From: JAFAGX01 sp035622175
Lineage (GTDB): Bacteria; Acidobacteriota; Terriglobia; Terriglobales; Acidobacteriaceae
Assembly (NCBI GenBank): GCA_035622175.1
Contig: DASPVV010000016.1
Location: 1-64,000 of the forward strand
Direction of reading: 5' to 3'
Length of the DNA stretch: 64,000 nt
Shown piece after piece: positions 26,648 through 35,392 of this stretch. Position numbers and translations under genes: made by a program. How positions within the stretch are numbered: position 1 is the first letter of the stretch; every line of letters starts with the position of its first letter. The notes under the pieces were generated by a model. It searched no databases. It was not told the origin of the DNA and saw nothing but the letters and a program-made list of their open reading frames with translations.

Positions 26648-27724
26648 GTGAGCCACTTAGGATACAACCGGAATCTCGCCGATCCAGTCAGCGAACCAAG
26701 CATCATCGCCCAGGCACCCTGTCGCGCGGACCTGGCGGGTGGAACCATTGACCTCTGGCCCTTGTATCTTTTCCACCCGGGGGCGTTGACCCTCAACTTC
26801 GCGCTCAAGATCCTGACCACTTGCCGCATCACTCCACAAAAAGGCAACCGAATCCACTTGCGCTCGCTCGATACCAAGAAGGAAGAGTGGTTCGACAGCT
26901 TTGATCAATTGCGCACGGCGCGCCGTTTCCGGCTGCCCCTGGCGGCTCGACTGGTGCAGTTCTTTGCCCCGCGCTCGGGTTTGCTGCTCGAGACGAATTC
27001 CGAATCTCCTGCCGGCGCCGGCATCTCGGGATCGTCTGCTTTGATGATCGCCACCACGGCGGCCCTGGCACGCTTTACCGAGCGCAACCTCACGCTCGAA
27101 CAGATGCGCGTCATCGCGCAAAACGTCGAGGCGCAGATCATCAAGGTGCCCACGGGCTGCCAGGACTACTACCCTGCTCTCTACGGGGGCATCAGCGCCA
27201 TCCACCTTGACGTGGACGGTATTCACCGCGAAGCGGTCCCCCTGGCTCCGCAGGAGATCGAGTCGCGCTTCGTGCTCGCCTATACTGGCGAACCCCGCAA
27301 ATCCGGCATTAACAATTGGAAGGTGTTCAAATCTCACCTGGAGGGAGATCGACACATCTTCCGCAACTTTGAACGCATTACGGCGATTGCCCGCGCCATG
27401 CACCAGGCTTTGCTTCGCGGCGACTGGGAATCGATCGCGCGCCTTCTGCGTGAAGAGTGGAAACTTCGACGTACCAACGCCCCGCGCATCACCACGCCCT
27501 TAATCGACAAGCTCATCGCGATTTCTGCCAAGCACGGCGGGCAAGCGGCCAAGGTATGCGGCGCCGGAGGCGGAGGCTGCGTGATTTTCCTCGTCGAACA
27601 AGGCGCTGTAAGCCGCGTCGCGACCGCGATCGGAGAAAATGGGGGTCGAGTGTTGCCCTGGCAAGTCGCCCGGGATGGCCTCACCGTGCTTGAAACGCGA
27701 GCTTCGTTCGGCCAGCCGCGATAG
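26648..27724 (+). CDS. GHMP-family sugar kinase (HddA-like)
   Basis: The product begins with a sugar-binding APCRADLAGGTIDLWPL segment like that of heptose kinases and galactokinases. The GHMP ATP motif is SPAGAGISGSSALMIATTAA (about residues 118-137), and the C-terminal motif is AKVCGAGGGGCVIFL (about 300-314). Length (358) fits D-glycero-D-manno-heptose 7-phosphate kinase (HddA) or fucokinase-like enzymes. The annotated start is a GTG at 26648, overlapping no other gene. It would phosphorylate a sugar or sugar phosphate for cell-surface glycan synthesis. No epimerase or nucleotidyltransferase is nearby, so the exact sugar is uncertain. Confidence 0.85.
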   Translation: MSHLGYNRNLADPVSEPSIIAQAPCRADLAGGTIDLWPLYLFHPGALTLNFALKILTTCRITPQKGNRIHLRSLDTKKEEWFDSFDQLRTARRFRLPLAARLVQFFAPRSGLLLETNSESPAGAGISGSSALMIATTAALARFTERNLTLEQMRVIAQNVEAQIIKVPTGCQDYYPALYGGISAIHLDVDGIHREAVPLAPQEIESRFVLAYTGEPRKSGINNWKVFKSHLEGDRHIFRNFERITAIARAMHQALLRGDWESIARLLREEWKLRRTNAPRITTPLIDKLIAISAKHGGQAAKVCGAGGGGCVIFLVEQGAVSRVATAIGENGGRVLPWQVARDGLTVLETRASFGQPR

Positions 27725-28008
27725 TACCGCCGTGCCCTCCTAACCCTCCGAACGGCGATGCTTTCCCGGGAGACTCATCATCTATCTGTTGAATCTAGCG
27801 AAGATAGACAGTCTTGACCCTCCGCACCGCGATGCCATGCTCGGGCATCCCGGGATCGATCCGAGCGACCGGCACTGGCCGGAGAGCGTCGCTTCAGGGC
27901 TGAATATTGCCTGGGTGAACCTGGTGACCCTGGGGTTCGCAGGCTGCGGAAGAGGCGATGTCGACCGAGCGGGGAGCGGTATAATGGATGAAAGGTTGGC
28001 TCGGGCCC

Positions 28009-29031
28009 ATGAAGCCATGCTGGCACTACGTTTGCTTGATCTTCATTCTCCTCGGCATGGCAGGTGCGAACGCCTCGGATCAGGAGGCGGGCGCGGCTCA
28101 CCCGGCTTCTTCTCCGTCCCACATCTCCAAGGAGACCCGCCTGGCGCTGATTCGTACGTTCGACTCAGAGCTTGTCTATATCCGCACCTTATTCCCTATG
28201 GGCAAGAAAGGGCTGACCTTGAAAGACGGGGTTGTCTCCCCCAGCGGTCCGGAGTTGCAGGCGATGATCGCCACCTGGGGTCCGTCGGTAAAGCCGGGAG
28301 ATCAGGCCCGCATCAGCGCCATCGACATCAAAAGTGATCGAATTCACTTCGAGATCAATGGGGGACCCGTCAAGAAGCAAAAGTGGTACCAGCACATTCA
28401 AGTCGGTGGCGCCAGCGGCAGCGTCCCGGTAGCCCCGAGTGACGCGAATGCGAACCCACGCGGTTCCTCCGTCGATCTTGTCTTTGATCATTATGTGCCG
28501 GAATTGAACCCGCAGGAGCTGAAGCAACTCCTGCGCCCGGTCTTCGACTTCGACGCGAAATCCGCCGTCGAGGCCTATCTCGAGACGGTTCCCCCGAAGG
28601 CAAGAGATGCCATCAAGAGTCACCAGGTGCTGGTGGGAATGAATCGCGAGATGGTGATGTACGCCAAAGGGCGCCCGCCTAAGAAAATTCGCGAGAAGGA
28701 CGGCGAAACGGAGTATGAAGACTGGATCTACGGCGAGCCGCCCCAGGACGTGGATTTCGTGCGTTTTGTCGGAGACGAGGTGGTGCGAGTTGAAACCATG
28801 AAGGTGAGCGGGGAAAAAATGGTTCGCACCGAGAAGGAAATCGACCTCAAGCCGCAGCCAAGCGTAGCCAAGGCGTCCGATAGCGAGCGGCCTCCCAATG
28901 CGCCAACCCTGCGACGGCCGGGAGAGGAATTGCCCAGCGACGCTCCCAGTTCCCTGCCCAACAAGCCCCTTCCTCCGCCTCCTGCAAGCGACCCACCGTC
29001 GAACGGAAATCCCCCAAATCTCCTGGGCTGA
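28009..29031 (+). CDS. Secreted protein with BamE/SmpA-like segment
   Basis: The start at ATG 28009 gives a clean signal peptide (MKPCWHYVCLIFILLGMAGA); the frame is open from ATG 27988. A TATAAT box at 27980-27985 would put transcription start downstream of 27988, favouring 28009. The middle is a charged domain without a known family. A later stretch (VLVGMNREMVMYAKGRPPKK, then YEDWIYGEPPQDVDFVRF) resembles the SmpA/BamE-like fold, in which a protein's own repeat links to the outer membrane assembly machine. A proline-rich, low-complexity tail (about 285-340) ends the protein. Conserved in Acidobacteriota to my knowledge, but without an assigned function. Confidence 0.7.
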   Translation: MKPCWHYVCLIFILLGMAGANASDQEAGAAHPASSPSHISKETRLALIRTFDSELVYIRTLFPMGKKGLTLKDGVVSPSGPELQAMIATWGPSVKPGDQARISAIDIKSDRIHFEINGGPVKKQKWYQHIQVGGASGSVPVAPSDANANPRGSSVDLVFDHYVPELNPQELKQLLRPVFDFDAKSAVEAYLETVPPKARDAIKSHQVLVGMNREMVMYAKGRPPKKIREKDGETEYEDWIYGEPPQDVDFVRFVGDEVVRVETMKVSGEKMVRTEKEIDLKPQPSVAKASDSERPPNAPTLRRPGEELPSDAPSSLPNKPLPPPPASDPPSNGNPPNLLG

Positions 29032-29252
29032 TTGAACCGAAGCCGGATCGGGGTCCTCGGGAAACCACTCCAGCCTCTTGCTGGCAGAACTGCCGCTCGT
29101 GCTTCCGCCCACCTACCCACCCGCAATCGGGCGGGTTCGATTCTTGCGCCCCGGAGGCGCCGGTGCGAGGACCATGCCATTTTGAATTAGTTCAGGGAAC
29201 GGGGAACGGCTTAGACTTGGCTACTTCAGCCTCTCCCTCTACACTTAAAGAT

Positions 29253-30893
29253 GTGAAGATCGCGCTCGGACAAATCAATCCCACGGTGGGCGATTTCCCG
29301 GGGAACAGCAGCAAGATCATCGAGTTCGCGCGGATCGCGCGGCAGGCCGGCGCGGGACTCATCCTCTTCCCGGAACTTTCCATCTGTGGATATCCGCCTC
29401 GCGATTGGGTAGAACGCCCATCCTTTGTCGCTCGCAATCGGGAGACGATGGAGCACATCGCCGGGCAGACGCGGGGGATCAACGTGATTTGTGGTCTGGT
29501 CACGCCCGCCCATGCAGAAACGGGCAAGCCGGTGATGAACTCCGCCGTGCTACTGGCAGACGGCAGGCTGGCCTTCCTCCAATCCAAGATGTTGCTGCCG
29601 ACGTATGATGTATTTGATGAGATGCGCAACTTCGCCCCCGCCGCCAGTCAAACCACCTTCCCGTTTTGCGGCAAGCAGATGGCTTTGACCATCTGCGAAG
29701 ACGCCTGGAACGAGACCCATTTTGGAACGCGGCGACTGTATCCCTTCGACCCTGTGAAGGCGCTGATTCAGGCGGGGGGGAATTTCCTGCTGAATATCTC
29801 GGCATCTCCTTTCTGGCTGGGCAAGCGGGAATTTCGCTCGAAAATGCTGGCCTCCATCGCTCGCACCCAGAGCATCCCGGTCGCCATGGTCAACCAGGTA
29901 GGAGGGAACGACAGCCTGATTTTCGACGGTTCCAGTCTGGTCTTGAACGCCGCCGGCGAGGTGATCGCCCAGGGCAAGTCCTTCGAAGAGGACATCATTT
30001 ATTTTGACTCTGACAAGTTGACCGGGGAGATTCACGAGCAGGTGGAAGGGGAGGAGGCAAGCGCGTACGCCGCTTTGGTGCTGGGTACGCGCGACTACGT
30101 TCACAAATGCGGTTTTCAGAAGGTCATCGTGGGGTTGAGCGGTGGAATCGATTCCGCGTTGACTGCTTTGATTGCGGCCGATGCAGTGGGAGCGGAGAAC
30201 GTGATCGGTGTGGGCATGCCCGGACCCTATTCCTCTCCCGGGTCGATTGCGGATGCGCGCACGCTGGCCGAGAACGTGGGCATTTGCTTTACCCTCCTGC
30301 CGATCACCGGCGTCTTCGAGAATTACCGGGAAACCCTAAAGCCGGTGTTCGCAGGCTGCAAGGAGGACGAGACCGAGGAAAACATTCAGTCGCGCGCCCG
30401 CGGCACGCTGCTGATGGCATTGTCCAACAAGTTCGGGGCCATCGTTTTAAGCACCGGGAACAAGAGCGAATTGGGCGTGGGCTATTGCACGCTTTACGGG
30501 GACATGGTAGGTGGACTCGCCGTGATCTCCGACGTGCCTAAAACTCTGGTTTATCGTCTGAGTCGCTATGCGAATGCGCGCCGCCCGGTGATTCCTCAGG
30601 CTATTTTCGACAAGCCGCCTTCGGCGGAACTGCGGCCGAACCAGAAAGACAGCGACACCCTGCCTCCCTACGACGTACTGGATCGAATTTTGGAGGATTA
30701 CGTCGAAGAATCCAAAACCGCCGAGCAGATTGCAAGCGAGCGGGGTTTTGATCTGCGTCTGGTCAAACACGTAATCCGCATGGTCGAACGCGCGGAATAC
30801 AAGCGGCAACAGGCGGCGCCGGGTCTCAAGATTTCGGAGAAGGCTTTTGGCTACGGTCGGCGCTTCCCAATCGCCGCCAAATCGGATGTGTGA
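29253..30893 (+). CDS. nadE: Glutamine-dependent NAD synthetase
   Basis: The N-terminal half is a nitrilase-fold glutaminase: ALGQINPTVGDFPGN at the start, FPELSICGYPP (catalytic Glu), QSKMLLPTYDVFDE (Lys), and LTICEDAWNE (Cys). The C-terminal half is the synthetase: VIVGLSGGIDSALTALIAAD is the ATP-pyrophosphatase P-loop, LSTGNKSELGVGYCTLYGDM the active-site strand. The enzyme amidates nicotinate adenine dinucleotide to NAD+, taking ammonia from glutamine. I choose GTG 29253 because homologues begin VKIAL...; the frame is open to GTG 29163 with no similarity there. The next gene starts 31 bp after the stop. Confidence 0.93.
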   Translation: MKIALGQINPTVGDFPGNSSKIIEFARIARQAGAGLILFPELSICGYPPRDWVERPSFVARNRETMEHIAGQTRGINVICGLVTPAHAETGKPVMNSAVLLADGRLAFLQSKMLLPTYDVFDEMRNFAPAASQTTFPFCGKQMALTICEDAWNETHFGTRRLYPFDPVKALIQAGGNFLLNISASPFWLGKREFRSKMLASIARTQSIPVAMVNQVGGNDSLIFDGSSLVLNAAGEVIAQGKSFEEDIIYFDSDKLTGEIHEQVEGEEASAYAALVLGTRDYVHKCGFQKVIVGLSGGIDSALTALIAADAVGAENVIGVGMPGPYSSPGSIADARTLAENVGICFTLLPITGVFENYRETLKPVFAGCKEDETEENIQSRARGTLLMALSNKFGAIVLSTGNKSELGVGYCTLYGDMVGGLAVISDVPKTLVYRLSRYANARRPVIPQAIFDKPPSAELRPNQKDSDTLPPYDVLDRILEDYVEESKTAEQIASERGFDLRLVKHVIRMVERAEYKRQQAAPGLKISEKAFGYGRRFPIAAKSDV

Positions 30894-30924
30894 GCGCAAA
30901 TTTCTCTGTCCAGGAAAGGAACGC

Positions 30925-31818
30925 ATGCTTCACTACCTGAGAATTGTTCCGGCTTGGCTTTTGCTGGCACTGGTGGCGACGGCGCAATCGACCCCGGTCT
31001 CCTCGCACGCGGCGAGCGAAGCCTCCACGAAATTGCCGTCGGAAAGTGTGGTCAACGCATTCCTGCAGCAGATGTATGGCTACGATCAATCGATCAGTTG
31101 GAAAGTCGTCAGCATAAGACCGTCCGAGGCAGCCGGCCTGGCGCAAGTCGAAGTCACCGTTCAAGGGCCCCGGGGGGGACAGTCGGAGACGTTTTACGTC
31201 AGTGCCGACGAACGTCACGCTCTCATCGGTCAAATTTTGCCCTTCGGTAGCCATCCCTTCGACGCCGCGCGGGAACAACTGCAGAAGGACATGGATGGGC
31301 CTTCGCGCGGATCCGCGTCGGCTCCCGCCACGCTGGTGGAATTCAGCGACTTGCAGTGCCCCCACTGCAAGGATGCGCAACCCAACCTTGACAAGCTCGC
31401 TGCAGAAGACAAAGACGTGCGCATTGTATTCCAGAACTTCCCGCTCCCCATGCATGATTGGGCCATGAAAGCGGCGCAATACGCCGATTGCGTCGGTCGC
31501 AAGTCGAACGACTCGTTTTGGAAGTTCATCGCAAGCGTTTACGCGGCGCAATCGGACATCACGGCCGCCAATGCCGGCGATAAACTGAAGGCGATGGCCG
31601 ATGCTTCGGGCGTGACCGGCGCCGAGATGGCTGCCTGCGCAGAGAAGCCGGAAACCTCGTCTCGCGTGGAGCATTCGATCGCGCTCGGGACGTCGCTCGA
31701 TGTCAACAGCACGCCCACCATCTTCATTAACGGACGCATGCTCAGCGCCGGAGGCCTGAGCTACCAGGTTCTCCGCGAGCTGGTGGATTTTGCGGTGAAG
31801 CAGAACGGAACCCGTTAG
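30925..31818 (+). CDS. DsbA-family thioredoxin-fold protein (secreted)
   Basis: AGGAAAGGA precedes ATG 30925, which gives a signal peptide (LLLALVATAQS, residues 12-22). The frame is open earlier (30847) but that part overlaps nadE. An N-terminal region (about 35-110) resembles a small periplasmic domain. The thioredoxin-like domain starts at about 133 with VEFSDLQCPHCKDAQPNL, where the redox pair is Cys145 and Cys148 (CPHC). TPTIFINGRM carries the cis-proline. It likely forms or reduces disulfides in the periplasm. Family: DsbA/Thioredoxin_4. Confidence 0.88.
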   Translation: MLHYLRIVPAWLLLALVATAQSTPVSSHAASEASTKLPSESVVNAFLQQMYGYDQSISWKVVSIRPSEAAGLAQVEVTVQGPRGGQSETFYVSADERHALIGQILPFGSHPFDAAREQLQKDMDGPSRGSASAPATLVEFSDLQCPHCKDAQPNLDKLAAEDKDVRIVFQNFPLPMHDWAMKAAQYADCVGRKSNDSFWKFIASVYAAQSDITAANAGDKLKAMADASGVTGAEMAACAEKPETSSRVEHSIALGTSLDVNSTPTIFINGRMLSAGGLSYQVLRELVDFAVKQNGTR

Positions 31819-31925
31819 CTCGCCTGGCGGCCGGAGTGATCCCCGCCATCGTGGTTGGCTGCCAATCGAATCGAAGCCGCTGGCCGCGCCGCCCTAGCGG
31901 GTCTGCGCCACGGAGAGTTTTTCGC

Positions 31926-31971
31926 TTGACCAGCGGCGGCTGGAATGCGAATATGAATTCTGGTTCATATT
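31926..31971 (+). promoter_or_regulatory. Promoter and palindromic operator of the DUF5367-TetR operon
   Basis: AATATGAA (31950-31957) and TTCATATT (31964-31971) are perfect 8-bp arms around TTCTGG and end 3 bp before ATG 31975. A TTGACC box (31926-31931) stands 17 bp before GAATAT (31949-31954), a weak -10, so the palindrome would cover the -10 and the start site. It is the natural site for autorepression by the TetR protein encoded by the second gene. Confidence 0.55.
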
Positions 31972-31974
31972 GCA

Positions 31975-32349
31975 ATGGAAACAGGTTTGTTCCTGTGGGG
32001 CCTAGGTATTTGGGCGGCAGCGACCCTCGCTCTCCGCATGGTGGGGCAGCATCTGCTCCAACCCGGAGACTGGAAGGGAACGCTCCTCTTGTTCGCGGTC
32101 AGCTTTCCCTTGATGGCCTGGCTGGTGCGCCGTCTATGCATGCGCTTTCACCTCCAGCGCGAGCAATGGCTCAAGGGGGCATTTTCCCTTGCGCTTCCCA
32201 CGCTCCTGCTCGATCCGTTCTCGAGCGCCTTCTTTCCCGCCCTATTTCCGAATATGGCGCCGGCGGTAGCGGGCGCCTTCGGAGGCTGGATGCTCTGGTG
32301 CTGTGCCGGGGCCTTCGTGGGCGCTGCCGATTGGCATCGTCGCTCGTGA
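31975..32349 (+). CDS. Four-helix membrane protein, DUF5367-like
   Basis: A 124-residue hydrophobic protein with about four predicted helices (FLWGLGIWAAATLALRM, GTLLLFAVSFPLMAWLV, and two more near 80-112). It starts METGLF at ATG 31975, only 3 bp after the palindrome, with no ribosome site. The TetR regulator follows with a 4-bp overlap (GTGA). The pairing with a TetR gene suggests induction by a small molecule. Function unknown; similarity to DUF5367 is from memory. Confidence 0.7.
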   Translation: METGLFLWGLGIWAAATLALRMVGQHLLQPGDWKGTLLLFAVSFPLMAWLVRRLCMRFHLQREQWLKGAFSLALPTLLLDPFSSAFFPALFPNMAPAVAGAFGGWMLWCCAGAFVGAADWHRRS

Positions 32350-32990
32350 TCCCCCGTCCAGATCTGCTGACGCATGAGGATCTGCCTTCGGCTCCGCATC
32401 AGAAGCGTAGTCAAGAAAAGCGTGCCCGGCTTAAAAACGCGGGGCGCGTTCTTTTTGCCAGCAACGGCTACGAGGGGGCTTCCGTCGAGGCAATGGCCGC
32501 CCAAGCCGGGCTTGCCGTCGGCAGCTTCTACCAACACTTCCGCTCCAAGCGCCAGCTGTTGCTCTCGCTCATGAACGAGCTGCTCGAACAGCTCAGCCAG
32601 CTGAACCTGCGCCCGGCAGCCGATGGCGACGCTCAGGCAGGCCTCCACCACCTTCTATCGCGGGCTTTTTCGAGAGATCTGCACTACCTAGGGGTATATC
32701 GCGCGTGGCGGGAGGCTGTACTGTTCGATCCGGACTTGGCCCGCAAGCAAAGGGACATCCAGGCTTGGACGACCGCGCGGGTCGAATCCTTGTTCAAGAT
32801 CCTCGAGCAACGGCCCGGCGCCCGCCGCAATGTTGACACCCACACCTTGGCGCGTATCATGGACAGTTTTTTTTGGAACCTGCTCTCTGCAGCTGTGCAA
32901 ATGCCGAAAGTCGAGCTTGATCGCTGGATCGACTCTTCCACCCACCTCATCTATCACGCCCTCTTCACCGACCTTCCGAGCGGACGCTGA
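32346..32990 (+). CDS. TetR-family transcriptional regulator
   Basis: The 214-residue protein starts at GTG 32346, overlapping the stop of the membrane-protein gene. The frame is open upstream to 31836, but that part is a shadow of the other frame. The TetR DNA-binding domain is clear: RLKNAGRVLFASNGYEGASV, VEAMAAQAGLAVGSFYQHF and FRSKRQLLLSLM (residues about 20-70). The rest is the variable ligand-binding half, with a conserved WTTARVESLFKIL segment. It most likely represses its own operon through the palindrome at 31950-31971. The ligand is unknown. Confidence 0.9.
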   Translation: MIPRPDLLTHEDLPSAPHQKRSQEKRARLKNAGRVLFASNGYEGASVEAMAAQAGLAVGSFYQHFRSKRQLLLSLMNELLEQLSQLNLRPAADGDAQAGLHHLLSRAFSRDLHYLGVYRAWREAVLFDPDLARKQRDIQAWTTARVESLFKILEQRPGARRNVDTHTLARIMDSFFWNLLSAAVQMPKVELDRWIDSSTHLIYHALFTDLPSGR

Positions 32991-33093
32991 ATGAACCTCG
33001 CCGGCATTTCGAGGTTGGAGGCTCGTCCTCGCAGGCACACGGCAGCCCGCGTTTCCGCCTGGAGAGAGTCTCAATGCTGTTCATGGCGCGCAA

Positions 33094-34941
33094 CTATTTG
33101 GGCAGCCAAATTTCAGCACTGCGGGTTGGTTCGAGGTTCGTAATGTGTGGAGTAATCACGACCAGCAACTCGTCTTCTTCCTTGGTCTTGGTGTTGGTGG
33201 TGGCGATCTTGTTCACGACCGGAATCGATCCCAGGCCAGGAACGCCGGTCATCGTGAGCGCTTCGCTCAGCGTGAGCGAGGAGGCCACAACTGCGGGTTC
33301 GCCGTTGAGCAAGCGGATGCTGGCCTTATATTGTCGGTTCGAGATGATCGGCACGCCATTCACGCTTTGTCCGGCCAAGTCACGCAACTGCACCTCGAGC
33401 GTGAGATCAATGTCGGAGCTGCTCGAAATGACGGGGGTTGCCTTAATGTCCAAGCCCAAGTCTTCGTAGCTGAAGGAGGGAATCGGTGCGCGAAAGGTGC
33501 CGTTCTGCAACACCTGGGCAATGGCCGCGGTGTTGAAAATCGGCGCGAAGCTGGCATTGATAACCGGATAACGCTGGCCCATCCGGAAGGTGGTATCTTT
33601 TCCCTGGCCGGCGCGCAAGGTCGCATGATCGAGCTGTCTCACCCAGCTCTCGTTCAGCGACAGTTGTGCCCCCAGCATATCCAGGCTGAGTCCCATCAGC
33701 GTCAAGCCTCCGCCGAAGGTGGCCAGAGGTTGGCTGAAAATCGAATTCTGCTGGCCTTGAAGCTGTGCCAACAAGCCTGAAAGGGCGGTGGAGTTGCCCT
33801 GGTTGATACCGCCGCTCGCAATCAACGAGTTGATCAGGCTTTGGATGTTCTGGCCTCCGAGCGACGACAAAGCTGCCAAGGCTGACGATGGGATGTTGTA
33901 CAAGACGAAGTTGTTGGGAATGTGCAATCCCATGATTCGCGTCAATTGATGATCGATCTGGTAAACCTGAACGTCGAGCATAACTTGCGGACGCGTGCGC
34001 CCGAAGCTGTCGAGGAACAGAGCAGCGGCGTCGAGAAGCCGTACCGGGGCACGCAACACCATGACGCCAGAGCCTTGTTGCTGGATGTAGCGGATTTCGA
34101 AGATGTTACGCAGGGCGTTCACCATCTCGAGCAGCTCCTGCGGCGTGGTAGCGGAGCTCACTTCGAACGTCCGCATAGCCATGCGTTCAAACAGCCGCCG
34201 GTTCTCTGACGTTTCTTTGGCTACCAGAATCTGTCGTTCGGCGAGCGGCGTCCAGAAAGTGCCGGTCACGTCGCAGGCGGCTGCGATGGCTGTGTAGAAG
34301 TTGACATCGTCAAGGTCAAAGTGGACCCGGCGGGAAACTATGGAGTCGTCGAGTTCTGCCACCAGCCCGAAGCTGCTGGCCACTTGCGTCAGCAGCTGAC
34401 GAGAGTCCCCGCGGAAATGGAAGCTATGTCTCCCGGGATCGGGAATCACGTGCAGCGCGGGAGCATACTCGAGCAGCCGAACGTTGCGGTTGGTTGGCGG
34501 AGCCCACTCGCTCAGCGCTTCTTCGAGACGTTGTTGGGCAAACGAGTTATCGGGGTCCAGGCTGAGTGCGCTGCGGAACTCCGCCTGCGCCTCGACCTGA
34601 AGGCCCTTGGCCAGCTCCTGGTTCCCCTGCTGCACGTGTCGAGACACCAGCTCTTCGCGTGCCACCGCCAGCGCCGTCAGGTACTCAAGGTTTCGTGGAA
34701 CCAACCGGGCAGCGGCATCAAATTCCTCGTAGGCTTCGTCCGTGCGTTTCTCTTTGGTGAATCGGAGTGCTTTCGCAAACGCCACCTTGGCTCTCCTCAA
34801 GTCTTGCTTCGAGGGTTCGCAGGAGGATGTGGTCGAAGGAAGTTGGTTGCAGGGAAGCTCGAGTAGGTTTTGCGGTCGGTCGGCTCCGAGAGCGAGCAGC
34901 GATAGCAGCGCCACCCCGAAAAGCGACCATGCCCGATTCAT
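33094..34941 (-). CDS. Secretin (type II/III secretion-like), solitary
   Basis: ATG 34941 has GGGAG 8 bp upstream and begins a signal peptide (WSLFGVALLSLLALGA). The N-terminal part (about 45-130) has TPR-like helices (AYEEFDAAARLVPRNLEYLT, QAEFRSALSLDPDNSFAQ). A short N0-like domain follows (PALHVIPDPGRHSFHF), then N1-type repeats (LMNALRNIFEIRYIQ region). The C-terminal ~230 residues form the secretin pore: VMLDVQVYQIDHQLTRIMG, GLDIKATPVISSSSDI, VPGLGSIPVV and ELLVVITPHIT. It would form an outer-membrane gate. No ATPase, pseudopilin or inner-membrane platform lies nearby. Type IV pilus or type II secretion genes must be elsewhere, if used at all. Confidence 0.88.
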   Translation of the reverse strand: MNRAWSLFGVALLSLLALGADRPQNLLELPCNQLPSTTSSCEPSKQDLRRAKVAFAKALRFTKEKRTDEAYEEFDAAARLVPRNLEYLTALAVAREELVSRHVQQGNQELAKGLQVEAQAEFRSALSLDPDNSFAQQRLEEALSEWAPPTNRNVRLLEYAPALHVIPDPGRHSFHFRGDSRQLLTQVASSFGLVAELDDSIVSRRVHFDLDDVNFYTAIAAACDVTGTFWTPLAERQILVAKETSENRRLFERMAMRTFEVSSATTPQELLEMVNALRNIFEIRYIQQQGSGVMVLRAPVRLLDAAALFLDSFGRTRPQVMLDVQVYQIDHQLTRIMGLHIPNNFVLYNIPSSALAALSSLGGQNIQSLINSLIASGGINQGNSTALSGLLAQLQGQQNSIFSQPLATFGGGLTLMGLSLDMLGAQLSLNESWVRQLDHATLRAGQGKDTTFRMGQRYPVINASFAPIFNTAAIAQVLQNGTFRAPIPSFSYEDLGLDIKATPVISSSSDIDLTLEVQLRDLAGQSVNGVPIISNRQYKASIRLLNGEPAVVASSLTLSEALTMTGVPGLGSIPVVNKIATTNTKTKEEDELLVVITPHITNLEPTRSAEIWLPK

Positions 34942-35392
34942 AAGTATCACTCCCGATTGTAACCGCGAACCGCCGCAGGGGAAGCATCCTCCCGCAGGCA
35001 CGTACCTTCGCATCAACTACACAGAACGCGCGTGCGGCTGACACTTGCGGCGAACTGGGCGCAGCACGGCCGCATAACCCGGAACCACGCCAGGGAGGAG
35101 CGCCCTCACCGAGACGAGCCACCGCCGGTAAGCCAAGCAGCAGCCGCATCGATCGCCCCGCCCAGGGCGAACCGCGAACCCAGGAAACCGCGTCTGTTTT
35201 AGCCGCGGGCGGCGTTGAATCTCCCCCGAAAGAAAGCTGATGTTGCGCCCTACCCCAGGTTACGTATGGCACTGCCGGATAGGCGAAGCGGCTTGGAAAG
35301 TAAGCGGAGTTTAAGGTATAAAAGCTAGTTGTGACATCGCGCGTTCATCCTTCTCGTGCCGCCAACAACGATTCAGGAAGCAGCGAGGTCCC
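34942..35392. other. Divergent intergenic region between secretin and citrate synthase genes
   Basis: Both genes point outwards. A plus-strand promoter candidate (TTGGAA 35293-35298, 18 bp, TATAAA 35317-35322) lies 71 bp before the citrate synthase start. I see no convincing coding frame or palindrome in the rest. Confidence 0.5.
35293..35322 (+). promoter_or_regulatory. Promoter candidate of the citrate synthase gene
   Basis: TTGGAA and TATAAA are separated by 18 bp; the -10 box is near consensus and the -35 box has two mismatches. The leader would be about 64 nt. Confidence 0.45.

Noticed and set aside
29163..29252. N-terminal extension of NAD synthetase by 30 residues
   Set aside because: The glutaminase fold starts at VKIALGQINP; the extension has no family similarity.
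31836..32345. N-terminal extension of the TetR frame by 170 residues
   Set aside because: This part overlaps the membrane-protein gene in another frame and shows no similarity; the GTG at 32346 overlaps the upstream stop as expected for coupled genes.
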